DNA from: Paralithodes platypus
Taxonomy: Eukaryota; Arthropoda; Malacostraca; Decapoda; Lithodidae
NCBI GenBank assembly: GCA_032716605.1
Contig: CM064560.1
Span: forward strand, 10,413,744 to 10,477,743
DNA: 64,000 nucleotides
Direction: 5' to 3'
Of this stretch, positions 20,546 through 31,613 are shown in pieces (position 1 is the stretch's first letter; the number at the start of each line of letters is the position of its first letter). Made by a program: the position numbers and the translations under genes. The notes beneath the pieces are model-generated. The model made no database searches. It was not told the origin of the DNA and worked only from the letters and a program-made list of their open reading frames with translations.

Positions 20546-23345
20546 TATCAATATACCCATATACCCACTCGTACAGCATATTGCCATAGAACAGCCCTCT
20601 GCGCAACCTCTCCTTCCCCCCCCCCCATCAATATACCCATATACCCCAACGTACAGCATGTTGCCTTAGAACAGCTCTCTGCGCAGCCCCCCTCCGCCCC
20701 CCCCCCATCAATATACCCATATACCCCATCCTACAGCATGTTGCCTTAGAACAGTCCTCTGCGCACCCCCCCGTTCCCCCCCCCCCATCAATATACCCAT
20801 ATACCCCATCGCACAGCATGTTGCCCTAGAACAGCCCTCAGCGCAGCCCCCCCTTCCCCCACATCAATATACCCATATACCCCATCGTACAGCATGTTGC
20901 CCTAGAACAGCTCTCTGCGCAGCCCCACCCCCCCCCCCATCCATATACCCATATAACCCATCACACAGCATGTTGCCCTAGAACAGCCCTCTGTGCAGCC
21001 CCCCCCACATCAATATACCCATATAACCCACCACACAGCATGTTGCCCTAGAACAGCCCTCTGCGCAGCCCTCCCCCCCCCCCCCGCATCAATATACCCA
21101 TATAACCCATCACACAGCATGTTGCCCTAGAACAGCCCTCTGCGCTGCCCCCCCCCATCAATATACCCATATAACCCATAGCACAGCATGTTGCCCTAGA
21201 ATAGCCCTCTGCGTAGCCCCCCTCCTATCAATATACCCATATAACCCATTGCACAGCATGTTGCCCTAGAACAGCCCTCTGCGCAGCCCCCCCCCTCTAT
21301 CAATATACCCATATAACCCATAGCACAGCATGTTGCCCTAGAACATCCCTCTGTGCCCCCCCTCCTATCAATATACCCATATAACCCATAGCACAGCATG
21401 TTGCCCTAGAACAGTCCTCTGTGCCCCCCCCCCTCCTATCAATATACCCATATAACCCATAGCACAGCATGTTGCCCTAGAACAGTCCTCTGCGTAGCCC
21501 CCCTCCTATCAATATACCCATATAACCCATAGCACAGCATGTTGCCATAGCACAGCCCTCTGCGTAGCCCCGCTCCTATCAATATACCTATATAACCCAT
21601 AGCACAGTATGTTGCCCTAGAACAGCCCTCTGCATAGCCCCCCCTCCTATCAATATACCCATATAACCTATAGCACAGCATGTTGCCCTAGAACAGCCCT
21701 CTGCGCAGCCCCCCCATCAATATACCCATATAACCCATAGCACAGCATGTTGCCCTAGAACAGCCCTCTGCGTAGCCCCCTCCTATCAATATACCCATAT
21801 AACCCATAGCACAGCATGTTGCCCTAGAACAGCCCTCCGCGTAGCCCCCCCTCCTATCAATATACCCATATAACCCCTAGCACAGCATGTTGCTCTAGAA
21901 CAGCCCTCTGCGTAGCCCCCTCCTATCAATATACCCATATAACCCATAGCACAGCATGTTGCCCTAGAACAGCCCTCTGCGTAGCCCCCCTCCTATCAAT
22001 ATACCCATATAACCCATAGCACAGCATGTTGCCCTAGAACAGCCCTCTGCGTAGCCCCTCCTATCAATATACCCATATAACCCATAGCACAGCATGTTGC
22101 CCTAGAACAGCCCTCTGCGTAGCCCCCCTCCTATCAATATACCCATATAACCCATAGCACAGCATGTTGCCCTAGAACAGCCCTCTGTGCAGCCCTCCCC
22201 CCTTATCAATATACCCATATAACACATAGCACAGCATGTTGCCATAGAACAGCCCTCTGCGTAGCCCCGCTCCTATCAATATACCTATATAACCCATAGC
22301 ACAGTATGTTGCCCTAGAACAGCCCTCTGCATAGCCCCCCCTCCCATCAATATACCCATATAACCTATAGCACAGCATGTTGCCCTAGAACAGCCCTCTG
22401 CGCAGCCCTCCCCCTATCAATATACCCATATAACCCATAGCACAGCATGTTGCCCTAGAACAGCCCTCTGCGTAGCCCCCCTCCTATCAATATACCCATA
22501 TAACCCATAGCACAGCATGTTGCCCTAGAACAGCCCTCTGCGTAGCCCCCTCCTATCAATATACCCATATAACCCATAGCACAGCATGTTGCCCTAGAAC
22601 AGCCCTCCGCGTAGCCCCCCCTCCTATCAATATACCCATATAACCCATAGCACAGCATGTTGCTCTAGAACAGCCCTCTGCGTAGCCCCCCTCCTATCAA
22701 TATACCCATATAACCCATAGCACAGCATGTTGCCCTAGAACAGCCCTCTGCGTAGCCCCCCTCCTATCAATATACCCATATAACCCATAGCACAGCATGT
22801 TGCCCTAGAACAGCCCTCCGCGTAGCCCCGCCTCCTATCAATATTCCCATATAACCCATAGCACAGCATGTTGCCCTAGAACAGCCCTCTGCGTAGCCCC
22901 CCCTCCTATCAATATACCCATATAACCCATAGCACAGCATGTTGCCCGAGAACAGCCCTCTGCGTAGCCCCCCTCCTATCAATATACCTATATAACCCAT
23001 AGCACAGCATGTTGCCCTAGAACAGCCCTCTGCGTAGCCCTCCCTCCTATCAATATACCCATATAACCCATAGCACAGCATGTTGCCCTAGAACAGCCCT
23101 CTGCGTAGCCCCCCTCCCCCCCCTATCAATATACCCATATAACCCATAGCACAGCATGTTGCTCTAGAACAGCCCTCTGCGCACCCCCCACAATATCAAT
23201 ATACCGGTACCTATATAACCCATCACACAGCATGTTGCCCGAGAACAGCCCTCTGCACAGCCCCCCACCCCAACACACACACACATACACACTATCAATA
23301 TACTCATATAACCCATCGAACAGCTGTCTGCGTAGCCCCCCCCCC
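20546..23345 (+). repeat. C-tract satellite array 3
   Basis: Roughly 40 monomers. It repeats the internal order of array 2: GTACAGCAT subfamily first, CACACAGCAT next, CATAGCACAG with GCGTAGCCCC last, then ACCGGTACC and a CA run at 23273-23292. A block of about 10 monomers near 21560-21890 is duplicated at about 22235-22660, judged by shared variants such as GCCCCGCTCCTATC and CACAGTATG. Confidence 0.95.
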
Positions 23346-23389
23346 CCCCTCAGCCCTCACCCCTTTGTACTCCTTTGTACCCCCAGTGG

Positions 23390-23395
23390 AATAAA
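23390..23395 (+). terminator. AATAAA after satellite array 3
   Basis: Same sentence of sequence as at 19926 (CCCCAGTGGAATAAACTG), about 3.46 kb further on. Confidence 0.3.
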
Positions 23396-23419
23396 CTGTA
23401 ATACTAGACATTAACAAAA

Positions 23420-24480
23420 ATATAAATCTACGGGGGAAGCACTACCTTTCTCGCAAAACCAAACGTATATCGCCTCGGGCAGTATAGTGACGTCAGAAAA
23501 ACTTACAAAGTTTCAGCCAATCAGAAGCCAGCAACTTTTTCCAGGGGTCTAGAATTCATACGCTATGGCCTAAGGTAGACAGGTGGGGTTCATCCTACTC
23601 GCGCCATAATTTGCTCTGCTCTCTGTGGGTTCGGTCAAGGGCTAGCTAGTCTGTCGAAAATATGAGTTCGTAAAGTCATATAATTCTACGGGAGGAGCAC
23701 TACCTTTCTTGCACAACCAGACACATAATTATCGCCTCGGGCAGTACGATGACGTCAGACAAAACTTTCAATCTTCAGCCAATCAGAAGCCAGTAACTTT
23801 TTCCAGGGGTCTAAAATTCATACGCAATGGCCTCTCGGGTGGACGTTTGGTTCATCCTACTCGTGCCAGAACTTGGTCTGCTCTCTGTGGGTTCAGTAAA
23901 AATAGGAGTTCTTCAAGGGTCACTAAAGTTGTATATAATTCTACGGAAGAAGCACAGCAATTTTCGCACAACCAAACGAATATCGCCTTGGGCAGTATTG
24001 TGACGTCAGGAAAACTTGCACAGTTTCAGCCAATCAGAAGCCACCAACTTTTTTCAGGGGATTAGAATTCATACGCTATGGCCTCTCGGGTGGATGTTTG
24101 GGTTCATCCCACTCGCGCCATAACTTGCTCAGCTCTTTGTGGGGTCGGTCAAGGGCTGGCTAGTCTGTCGAAAATATGAGTTCGTAAAACCAGACAAATA
24201 TCGCCTCGGGCAGTATGATGACGTCAGACAAAACTTTCAATCTTCAACCAATCAGAAGCGAGCAACTTTTTTTCAGGAGTCTAAAATTCATACGCTACGG
24301 CCTCTCGGGTAGACGTGGAGGGGGGGGGGGGTGTTCATCCTACTCGCGCCATAACTTGCTCAGCTCTCTGGGGGGTCGGTGAAGGCTTGGGTAGTTTGTC
24401 GAGAATATTAGTTCGTAAGGGGTAACTAATGTGTTCGTAATAACATAGCCGTATGGAGGTATATTGGTGGTAATTAACCT
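23420..24480 (+). repeat. CRE/CCAAT-bearing long repeat block 3
   Basis: Four units with TGACGTCA at 23488, 23750, 24001 and 24219, each followed by CCAATCAGAAG. The right end has an extra AACATAGCCGTATGGAGG and then leaves the satellite, so this is the outer border of the whole 9-kb structure. Confidence 0.85.
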
Positions 24481-24625
24481 TTAATTATACGGATAGAAAG
24501 GTAAATCACTGTTAATATAGCCGATGATTCTATACACCTTATAAATTTGGACGCCATCTTGTTTCCAACTCGCCGCCATCTTGTAAACCTTTTCAGTATT
24601 TTTGTTTTGTTTTTTGGACGCTTTA

Positions 24626-24976
24626 TTCCTAGGTTGTTCTGGCTAACATTAGACGATTTTACGCAGCTTCGTAAGGGCCTCTAAGAATCAAAAGGTTATG
24701 TAAAAGGGCTATTAAGATCTTTGGGTATAATATATTTTGAGTGATTTAACTATCTAACTGGTCTAAGATGGGTTTATTACGGCCAATATATCTTGTTAAG
24801 GGTAGGTTGTCATGGGCACTTTATCGACCCTTTACATACCCATATATTTTGTTATTATTATTATTATTATTATTAGTAACCCTTTTACTTCCACACATCC
24901 TTCTTAAACTGCACAAAATCGTCTAAATGTAGCAACAACAAAAATAAAAAGACGTCCTCGGTACGGAAAAGGTTAA
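24626..24976. mobile_element. MITE family B copy with internal insertion
   Basis: The left arm GTTCTGGCTAACATTAGACG is at about 24638 and the right arm CTGCACAAAATCGTCTAAAT at 24909-24928, ending GGTTAA near 24976. An extra 130 or so bases including tandem TTA (24849-24876) separate the arms. Confidence 0.7.
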
Positions 24977-25019
24977 TTGGGTAGTTAATTATGGACACGT
25001 TAAATGCCATTCCATACCC

Positions 25020-25234
25020 TTAACCCTTTGAGTACCAGCGACGTGTGTTATCTTTTAGTCTAGCTATAATTAGACGATATTATGCAGCTTAGGAAGGATC
25101 TGTGGTAGTTTAAGGGGTTGATTGAGATAATATGAAGCCTTATTATTGCTAGAGGTACTTCCTAAGCTGAATAAAATTGCCTGATAGGTGCCAGAATAGG
25201 ATGAAAAGGACGTCCCTGGTACTGAATGGGTTAG
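25020..25234. mobile_element. MITE family B, full-length copy
   Basis: TTAACCCTTTGAGTACCAGC at the left and GTCCCTGGTACTGAATGGGT at the right, about 215 bp. The arms TTATGCAGCTTAGGAAGGAT and ACTTCCTAAGCTGAATAAAA pair across a centre of about 50 bases. Confidence 0.85.
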
Positions 25235-25298
25235 TGATATGAGAGTATACTTATTAGTGATCTATATAGTCATTTGTTTTAGGTAGGATGGGACAATA

Positions 25299-25465
25299 TT
25301 AAGGGAGTGGGGTTTTTTCTGGACCCTCTTCTCCATCTTTAGGCCCATTGGTTTTTGAGATTTTCAGACGTTCGCCCCATTAGTTTGGTGATATTAAGAC
25401 CTTTCGCTCTAATTCTTTGTACATTTGAAGACCTTTCGTGCCGATTTTTAAGGTCGAGGTTTGGA
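25299..25465 (-). mobile_element. MITE family A, copy A4
   Basis: It starts TTAAGGGAGTGGGG at 25299, then GGACCCTCTTCTCC, ACGTTCGCCCCATTAGTTTG and AAGACCTTTCGTGCC. The other half is deleted. Confidence 0.75.
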
Positions 25466-25599
25466 AATATAACAAAAACGCCCAAGAAGTTATGAATTAA
25501 TAAATAGAGCTAAATTATCCTTACAGACATTTTAATTAATTAATTACATTTATAATATTAATTCAGTGTGTGTGATTTTGTGTTTTGTTTTGTTTTTCT

Positions 25600-25715
25600 G
25601 AGGTGTTGTGATGTCCATGTTCGGGCTCTGTCTCGGGTCGGCCACCCCCATAAAAAAAAAAAAAAAAAAAAATGGGGTAAATGCCAGAGTACATACATAC
25701 ATACATACGTACATA
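25600..25715 (+). repeat. Repeat family D, copy D5
   Basis: TGTTGTGATGTCCATGTTCG, GGCTCTGTCTCGGGTCGGCC, ACCCCCAT, about 22 A, GTAAATGCCAGAGTACATAC. The shared A run shows D2 and D5 descend from one modified copy. Confidence 0.65.
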
Positions 25716-26630
25716 CACGCAATTCAGTATACACAATCAAATTTTGTTTTAGGCTACCCTTCTTAATCTGAAATGCGTAATCGAATCTTGAAAGGGTTAT
25801 TTGAAAGTAGACCTAAATTGAATGATCTTATTAATCCTAATGTTTACTGTATAATATATTATTGTAGGCCTATGTAAAGCAAAAATATTATGTGATGTAA
25901 ATATTATATGTGTGAAAAAAGTGTGTTAGTAATTTCAGTAATATATAACTAATGAATCAACTTGTGTTTCAGATTCGTGTGTTTTGAAGCCGAGTCTGTG
26001 TTCATGGATAGGGTCTCTAGATTAACAGAGTACGTAGTCGTAGAAGTTCCGGCCGCCATCTTGATTCCATACTCACTTCCTGCCAAGCACTCTTTTCAGT
26101 CAGGATACATTGATGGATAGGAATAGAGAAATAAGTATCAATGTTAATAGAATAAACATCATATGCTCAATAATGAAGCTTATAAATAATGGCGAGGTAT
26201 ATTATACGGCGTGAGTTGGAGTCAAGATGGTGGTCGAATGTCAAGTTGTGTACTATGTTAATATATGCTACCCTAGTTTGTGTACTATGTTAATATATGC
26301 TACCCTAGTTTTGGTGGGCGGGGCAAGGCGAAAGGGTAATTATGCAACTGTAATTTAATTATACAAGGCACAGTGTTTAATAAGGCCATTAACAACATCA
26401 CTAATATGCTTTTAATATACAATAGTATATTGCTAAGTAGGTCAATTAGGCAATAGTTTGAAATGGGATTGATAATTACTGGTTTTTATTGTATAATTGG
26501 CAACTCTTCTACAGTACATAGCAACTATGAAGAACATGGTGAGGGTAGTCTGCCTGTAGTAAATGGAAATAGTCTACGGAAAATGTATTCCTATTTTCAC
26601 CTATTACTATTACAGTACTACTAAAAGTTA
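25716..26630. other. AT-rich non-coding DNA with a tandem duplication and a YY1-like site
   Basis: No gene seen. A unit of about 31 bp (TTGTGTACTATGTTAATATA...) occurs twice at 26246-26308. TTCCGGCCGCCATCTTG at 26047-26063 joins ETS-like and YY1-like motifs; other GCCGCCATCTTG-type sites are at 24548, 24568 and inverted near 26224. Confidence 0.4.
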
Positions 26631-26735
26631 TCATTTACTAGATGATTTTATTCGGCTTCGGAAAGACCCGCTTAAGATCTACAGGACCTTCCTAAGCTGA
26701 ATAATATTGTCCAATGAAAGCCAAAATGTAATAAA
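26630..26735. mobile_element. MITE family B copy (short)
   Basis: Arms TTACTAGATGATTTTATTCG and CCTAAGCTGAATAATATTGT lie only about 20 bases apart, with no terminal TTAACCC. Confidence 0.6.
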
Positions 26736-26754
26736 AATAATGGGGTTTCTATTC

Positions 26755-27010
26755 TTAACCCTTTTTAGTTTAGGCGACGTCTTTTGTTATCATAGTTACA
26801 TTTAGAGGATTTTATGAAGCTTAGGAAGGACCTGTGAGAGTTAACCCTTGCTGTACCGATGATGTTTTTTTTTGTTTAATTTGATATCGGCTACAGTTAG
26901 ACGATTTTATGAAGCTTAGGAAGGATCTGGGGTGGTTAAAAGGGTTAATTGAGATCATGTGTAGCGTTTTAATTGAGGTCCTTCCTAAGCTGAATAAAAT
27001 CGTCTAATTA
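26755..27010. mobile_element. Nested MITE family B copies
   Basis: A first left arm starts TTAACCCTTTTTAG at 26755 and reaches AAGGAAGGACCTGTGAGAG. At 26841 a second complete left terminus (TTAACCCTTGCTGTACC) begins, whose right arm CCTTCCTAAGCTGAATAAAA closes near 27000. The second copy appears to have entered the first at a TTAA. Confidence 0.7.
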
Positions 27011-27231
27011 GGTGCTTTGTTTATATATTTAGTTAATTTATTTGATGTAGCTTTGTAGGCCTATATATCCATTATTAATTTTAGCTTAATTAAAAACAAT
27101 TGTCATATATTTTATTACATTCGTGTATGATGTATTTATGAATATGAATAAAGATGAATTTATGACAACCTATTTCCCTAACCTTAACCATTCAGTAGTG
27201 TAGACACAGGCAACTAGTGCTTGGTAATATA

Positions 27232-27478
27232 TTAAAGGGCAAGAAGGGTTTTTTCTTAAATCCCTTCTTCCTCATGTTTAGCCCCATTAATTTTGAGATT
27301 ACAAAACGTTCGCCCCATTAGTTTGGCGATTTTAAGACCTTTCGCCCCATTCATTTGCCAACATTAAGACCTTTCGTGCCATTTAGGTGTCTATTTTTCT
27401 TGGCGAGCGATAGCTAGTCTATAATTTATGAGGGTTTCGGATGGTAGCTTACATTTCTCTACCGAAAAACGTAAAGAA
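27232..27478 (-). mobile_element. MITE family A, copy A5
   Basis: It starts TTAAAGGGCAAGAAGG and keeps CATGTTTAGCCCCATTAATT, TAAGACCTTTCGCCCCATTC, TTGGCGAGCGATAGC and TTTCTCTACCGAAAAACG. The far terminus is missing. Confidence 0.78.
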
Positions 27479-27485
27479 TGACACA

Positions 27486-27550
27486 CTCTTTCAACTATGG
27501 GGGAGGCACTCGCTATAGGTAGTTCTGCCTTTTGTCTCCCTCAATCACAT
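27486..27550 (+). repeat. Repeat family F, copy 2
   Basis: CTCTTTCAACTATGGGGGAG then GTTCTGCCTTTTGTCTCCCT. It directly follows family A copy A5, whereas the copy at 5955 does not lie beside a family A element. Confidence 0.6.
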
Positions 27551-27741
27551 AGAAGAAAAAAAATGCAATGATATGTAAACAATAAAAGTATAATTTTGTC
27601 AATATATTTAATTTATGGTTAGTGTACATTCAAACTGAGAACAGTTTGTTTAATATGGTATACCTATACATAGAAATTAATAAGCTAGTGTCCCCAAAAT
27701 GGCGACCGGATGAGAAGTTGTCCGATTTCTCCCGTCATCGA

Positions 27742-27842
27742 AGGGGGGGAGGGGGGATCGGGGGAAGAGAAGGGGGGTTGAGAGGGAGGGGTGGGAGAGG
27801 GATGAGAAGGGGGGTTGAGGGGGGTGGGGGGGATGGATGTCT
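27742..27842 (+). repeat. G-rich purine tract
   Basis: Runs of GGGG and GGGGGG separated by A or T. It has G-quadruplex potential on the plus strand. A tRNA-like GC-richer stretch follows to about 27990, without an identifiable A/B box pair. Confidence 0.6.
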
Positions 27843-28346
27843 CTCCTTGTAACTCGAGACAAGGGCTGAGTGGAGGCAGGTTCTAGAGCCCAAGGGAGGC
27901 AGGTTAGATCGCTGCTCGCTGTTAGGGCGATTCCTTCGTGGCCATCCCCTCGGGGATCTAGGCGTTCATGGGGGGATCGAGGGTTCTAATGCGTGGCAAA
28001 AAAAAAAATTTTTTTTTTTTTAGGACACGAGAGCATTGATAAAGGTGCATAAAAATCACGGGTACTTTAAGTCCACTTGGCATAGGAACTCTCTCTCTCT
28101 TTCTCTCTTTCTCTCTCTCTCTCTGTGAAGGAAATACGACGACAACCATTAAATATTCACAAAATATGTATGTTAGAATTGTCAAACTTATACCAAAAGA
28201 TAGAGGATACAAATACGCATAATTTATATTAAGTAAATTTTATTCAGAAATGTATAGTTAGGGAGATATTGACGATTTTGTGAGTGAAATTCTCTATCAT
28301 CTGTCACCCAATAGTTGCCATCAACCACCAGCAATACAACCGAGGG

Positions 28347-28383
28347 TATATAAGCTCTCAATTTTCGCGTGAATCGATCATTT
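28347..28383 (+). promoter_or_regulatory. Candidate core promoter: TATA box plus arthropod initiator
   Basis: TATATAAG lies at 28347-28354 and TCATTT, which fits the arthropod Inr TCAKTY, has its A at 28380. The TATAAG therefore starts at -31, the canonical spacing. No DPE fits at +28. A strong 5' splice site follows 30 bases later. Confidence 0.4.
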
Positions 28384-28410
28384 TGTTCCCGGTCGTCCAG
28401 CTTTAAGGAG
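28380..28410 (+). ncRNA. Candidate first exon of a spliced transcript
   Basis: From the predicted start at 28380 to AAGGAG at 28410, directly followed by GTAAGTCT, a near-perfect 5' splice site. It has no ATG. It is inferred from signals only; candidate downstream acceptors are at 31794, 33480, 35808 and 41766. Confidence 0.3.
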
Positions 28411-28980
28411 GTAAGTCTCGTGTGCTCCCATTTTCCCCCATTGTTTCTCCTGAAAATAGAATAAATTAAGGTGTAATAGCTAAATAACGTGACTTATTTA
28501 CCACCAGACCCGAATTTGTGGACAAGAGCTTGTCGTTTTCCCATAATACTTCATACGTTTGCATTAAATAAGGCCAGAAATGTGATGGAAAAAGCCGGCA
28601 GGTTTGACGAACATTCTGGAAGCCGGCACTTGATTGTTCGCTCAGTTCTACCTCCTTAACTCTTTCAATAAAACCATTTTCAATAGTATGGCGATCACTA
28701 GTAGATTTGATTCATTTAGGAAGAAATTGAGATTCAGATTATAAATTGATGGCATAAACTTAGGCTATATTCCCATGTGACTTTTCTAAACGGAATTGGG
28801 CTAAGTATTTTTTAACCTGAATATAATTTATATATTGATTAATTACCTATTAACCCACGAGTAATAGATGCCTAATGATAACATGGAGGATTTAGTTAGA
28901 ATATTTGAATTGGATTTTGAAAACTTAGGCAAACTAGCGAATCGAAGCCGGCTGACTGGACGCCTCGTGGTTATTTATCA
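28411..28980. other. Non-coding DNA, possible first intron
   Basis: No ORF of note; AT-rich, with no repeat family recognised. Confidence 0.4.
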
Positions 28981-29334
28981 TTAAGGGAAGAGGGTAGTTT
29001 TTGTGGAACCCCTTCTCCCTCATGTTTAGCCCCATTGCTTTTGAGATACGTTCGCCCCATTAGGAAATTTGAAGATCTTTCGTTTTTTTTTTTCAATATT
29101 AAGACCTTTCGTGCTATTTAGATGTCAATTTCTTTCCTGGCGAGCGAGAGGAAGCCTGTAATTTAAGAGGAATCGACCTTCGGCCGTGACATTTTTCTAC
29201 CGAAAAATTTACAAATAAATCTTGAGAGGGGGTATAGGGGGTGTACTGTTAAGCTTGGAGGTCTAGCGATGAAAATAAAACCTGAATGAATATAATAAAT
29301 TAATAATATAACAAAATAGCCACTGTCCCCTTAA
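28981..29334 (-). mobile_element. MITE family A, copy A6, both termini present
   Basis: TTAAGGGAAGAGGG starts at 28981 and GTCCCCTTAA ends at 29334, about 354 bp. This is the best copy for defining the element's ends. Its right TTAA is also the left TTAA of the next family B copy. Confidence 0.82.
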
Positions 29335-29425
29335 CCCTTTGAACATTGACCTATTGAGTTTCTTCTGGCTATCGTTAGAAGATTTTATAGTTTACGAAAG
29401 ATGTGTGGGAATCCTAAGGGCACGA
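29331..29425 (+). mobile_element. MITE family B, left part
   Basis: TTAACCCTTTGAACATTGAC then TTCTTCTGGCTATCGTTAGA. The right arm is not recognisable within the next 200 bases. Confidence 0.6.
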
Positions 29426-29825
29426 GACCGGTTAACTTGGATACCTCGTGGGTATTTACTGTATAGGCTACTGTCTTATTAACGCTAGTATAAGGATCTT
29501 TTCCATTCTATTTCGGCTATCATTGCAAGATTTTAGTTTTAGAAAGCCTTTGAGTTTCACGCAGATTAATTTTCTGTAATGTTTGTCATATTTTCATTTC
29601 ATTGAACGATATTATAGTTTTGGAAAGCCTTGTGGAAGTTTCAGGCAAATGTATTAAGTTTTATTTATATACTGTATAGGTTTTGTTCGATTTTATTTTA
29701 TAAATCTTGTTCTATTTTTTTATTTGTATTTTTTCGCTTGTTTTCAACCTCCCAAGTGTCAAACCGGCAAATTTGGGTTTAAGTCTGGAATGAATGAGAG
29801 CAATGTAGTCAATTTACCTTGGGAT
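29426..29825. other. AT-rich DNA with scattered family B remnants
   Basis: TTTCGGCTATCATTGCAAGA near 29512 and ATTATAGTTTTGGAAAGCC near 29611 look like eroded left arms. No gene. Confidence 0.4.
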
Positions 29826-30012
29826 TTAACCCCTTCTGTACCGGCGCAGTCATTTTAACTTTATTCTGGCTACTGTTTGAAGATTTTATATAGTTTCAAA
29901 AGGGCCTCCAGCAATTAACAGGCTTCTAATTATCTCTTAACTCTTTTTACTACCACATGTCCTTCTTAAACTGCACAAAATCTACATTATATAGAAACAT
30001 GAAAGTGTTAGG
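29826..30012. mobile_element. MITE family B copy, right end lost
   Basis: TTAACCCCTTCTGTACCGGC matches the subtype at 51840 (CCCCTTCTGTACCG). The right arm CCTTCTTAAACTGCACAAAA is present, but the terminus is not. Confidence 0.65.
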
Positions 30013-31267
30013 ACTCTGCTTGATCCACTTACCCATATGCGATCATTAATAACATTGCATTAATCAGTCCACACGTGCTTATCGAATCACTTAATAGGTT
30101 AAAAGTTAAAATTATAGATATAGTGTTAATATAGTTCACTGAAATGCTAGAACAAACAAGGCAGTAATTTGGGGCTGGTAACATGTCGGCCAACCTCCGC
30201 CATTTTGGTAACCAGTAGGGTGGTGATCCTCTCTTTACACTCCAATATATCCATAGATTCCACACCCATAACACACATTCGGTAATACTGGTACAGGATA
30301 TATAGTTTACTCCATGGGTATAATTTACACAAATTAAATCTCGCCCCGTTGTGTGATAATTGACAACAAATGGCGGCCAAGGAAAATGATGGCCGTTCTC
30401 TCACAGCGCCTCCATTAATCACGGCAGGTTATATTATTACAAGGATAAGGCCAGTTTAATTTTGCACCTGGCGGAAAATTCAATTCGTATGCCGCTAAGT
30501 TACCAATGCTTAGCGCCAAACTATGAATAGTTGTGGATCTGCATAGTATTAATACAGTTCATAATTAATATTTCGCTATAACGTCTTAATTGTCATGTAG
30601 TGAACATGGGAGCATGACAATTTACCGCTGGCTGAAATATAACCGACTATGGATTACTTCTTCACAGTGCATTTAGCTCTTCCAATCTATCTACTTAGTT
30701 GAATGTTGCTAATGTTAAACAATTTCTGACTTTAAAGTTTGTTATCGATAATTAATGCCATTTTGAAAGTACTCAATGCTTCTGGATCATAATAATGCTA
30801 AGGTTTTTATCATTAACATGCTTAGCTACCAAATCTTCGTAATAGCTGAATAATCAAGATAGCTATGGTCGCGCTAATAAGTCATGTCTCCGCTGTCACT
30901 TAGTTTGGCTCGCTCTGTGCTGTATTAATGTCTGCCAGATGTTGAATTGGGTGGGTAAGTGTAGGAACATGTTTGTATATTTCACTCGATATGAAGAAAT
31001 TAAGCTTGGATATTGCTGATACCAATTATTGATCAAAACCTTCTTGGTGCCGACACATCACTTATTAGCGCCACTGTACATGTAATCGTCTAATGATAGC
31101 CAGATTTATGTTTCTAACACCAACCAACTTATGAATTTAAAGAAAGTATACAAAGGAATAATTAAAGTGCGAGAATATACCTTTTTGGAAGCACATTAGG
31201 GTAAGATCCTGTGTAGCGGGTAGAACTGTTTTTGAGATGCCTATTTACTAAGAAACATTGAACAGTA
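30013..31267. other. Non-coding DNA
   Basis: No credible gene. Two GGCGG/CCGCC-containing ATGGCGG-type sites (30190 and 30370) lie here. A short family B right-arm remnant (GTAATCGTCTAATGATAGCC) sits at 31081-31100. Confidence 0.4.
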
Positions 31268-31293
31268 TCTTTAACCTAACCTAACCTAACCTA
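31268..31293 (+). repeat. Interstitial telomere-like tract, CCTAA x4
   Basis: TTTAACCTAACCTAACCTAA CCTAG matches the arthropod telomere motif TTAGG in reverse. Shorter TTAGGTTAGG tracts lie at 31598-31610 and 31688-31700, and CCTAACC pieces near 45256 and 45601-45630. Confidence 0.75.
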
Positions 31294-31387
31294 GTATATT
31301 AGTGGACTATTTATGAATGTAAAACTTAAATATATATTGTAACATTACCAAATTATTGAGGTATAAATAAATGTCCACACAGGATTA

Positions 31388-31508
31388 TACCCCAACTTCA
31401 CATTTAAACTCAATGAAATCAACAAATACATGACTGTGGCACTCTGAGGACGGGAACCTAGGACACTCACACCGAAATTCCGCGCACCTATGCATTACGC
31501 ACTGGGGA
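31388..31508 (-). mobile_element. tRNA-derived SINE family C, copy C1
   Basis: On the minus strand it reads GCGTAATGCATAGGTGCGCGG, GTCCTAGGTTCCCGTCCTC, GAGTGCCACAGTCATG, TTGTTGATTTCATTGAG, AAATGTGAAGTTGG. Its B box is damaged (GGTTCCCGTCC). Confidence 0.72.
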
Positions 31509-31613
31509 AAATAGATCTTCTAAATATACACAAATATAATAATGCTAACACAAACAAATTATGGTAAAAGTTAGAGACTACAGTAGTTATTTTTGTCGTT
31601 AGGTTAGGTAAAA

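Noticed and set aside
15669..23414. Many minus-strand frames of 60-170 codons with repeated MGYMGILIGGG-like residues
   Set aside because: They are read-through of the 66-72 bp satellite monomer when its length is a multiple of three. They break wherever the C run changes phase, and no start context or splice signal supports them.
15450..24480. CRISPR-like array
   Set aside because: The regular spacing comes from head-to-tail monomers without unique spacers, in a eukaryotic setting with LINEs and SINEs.
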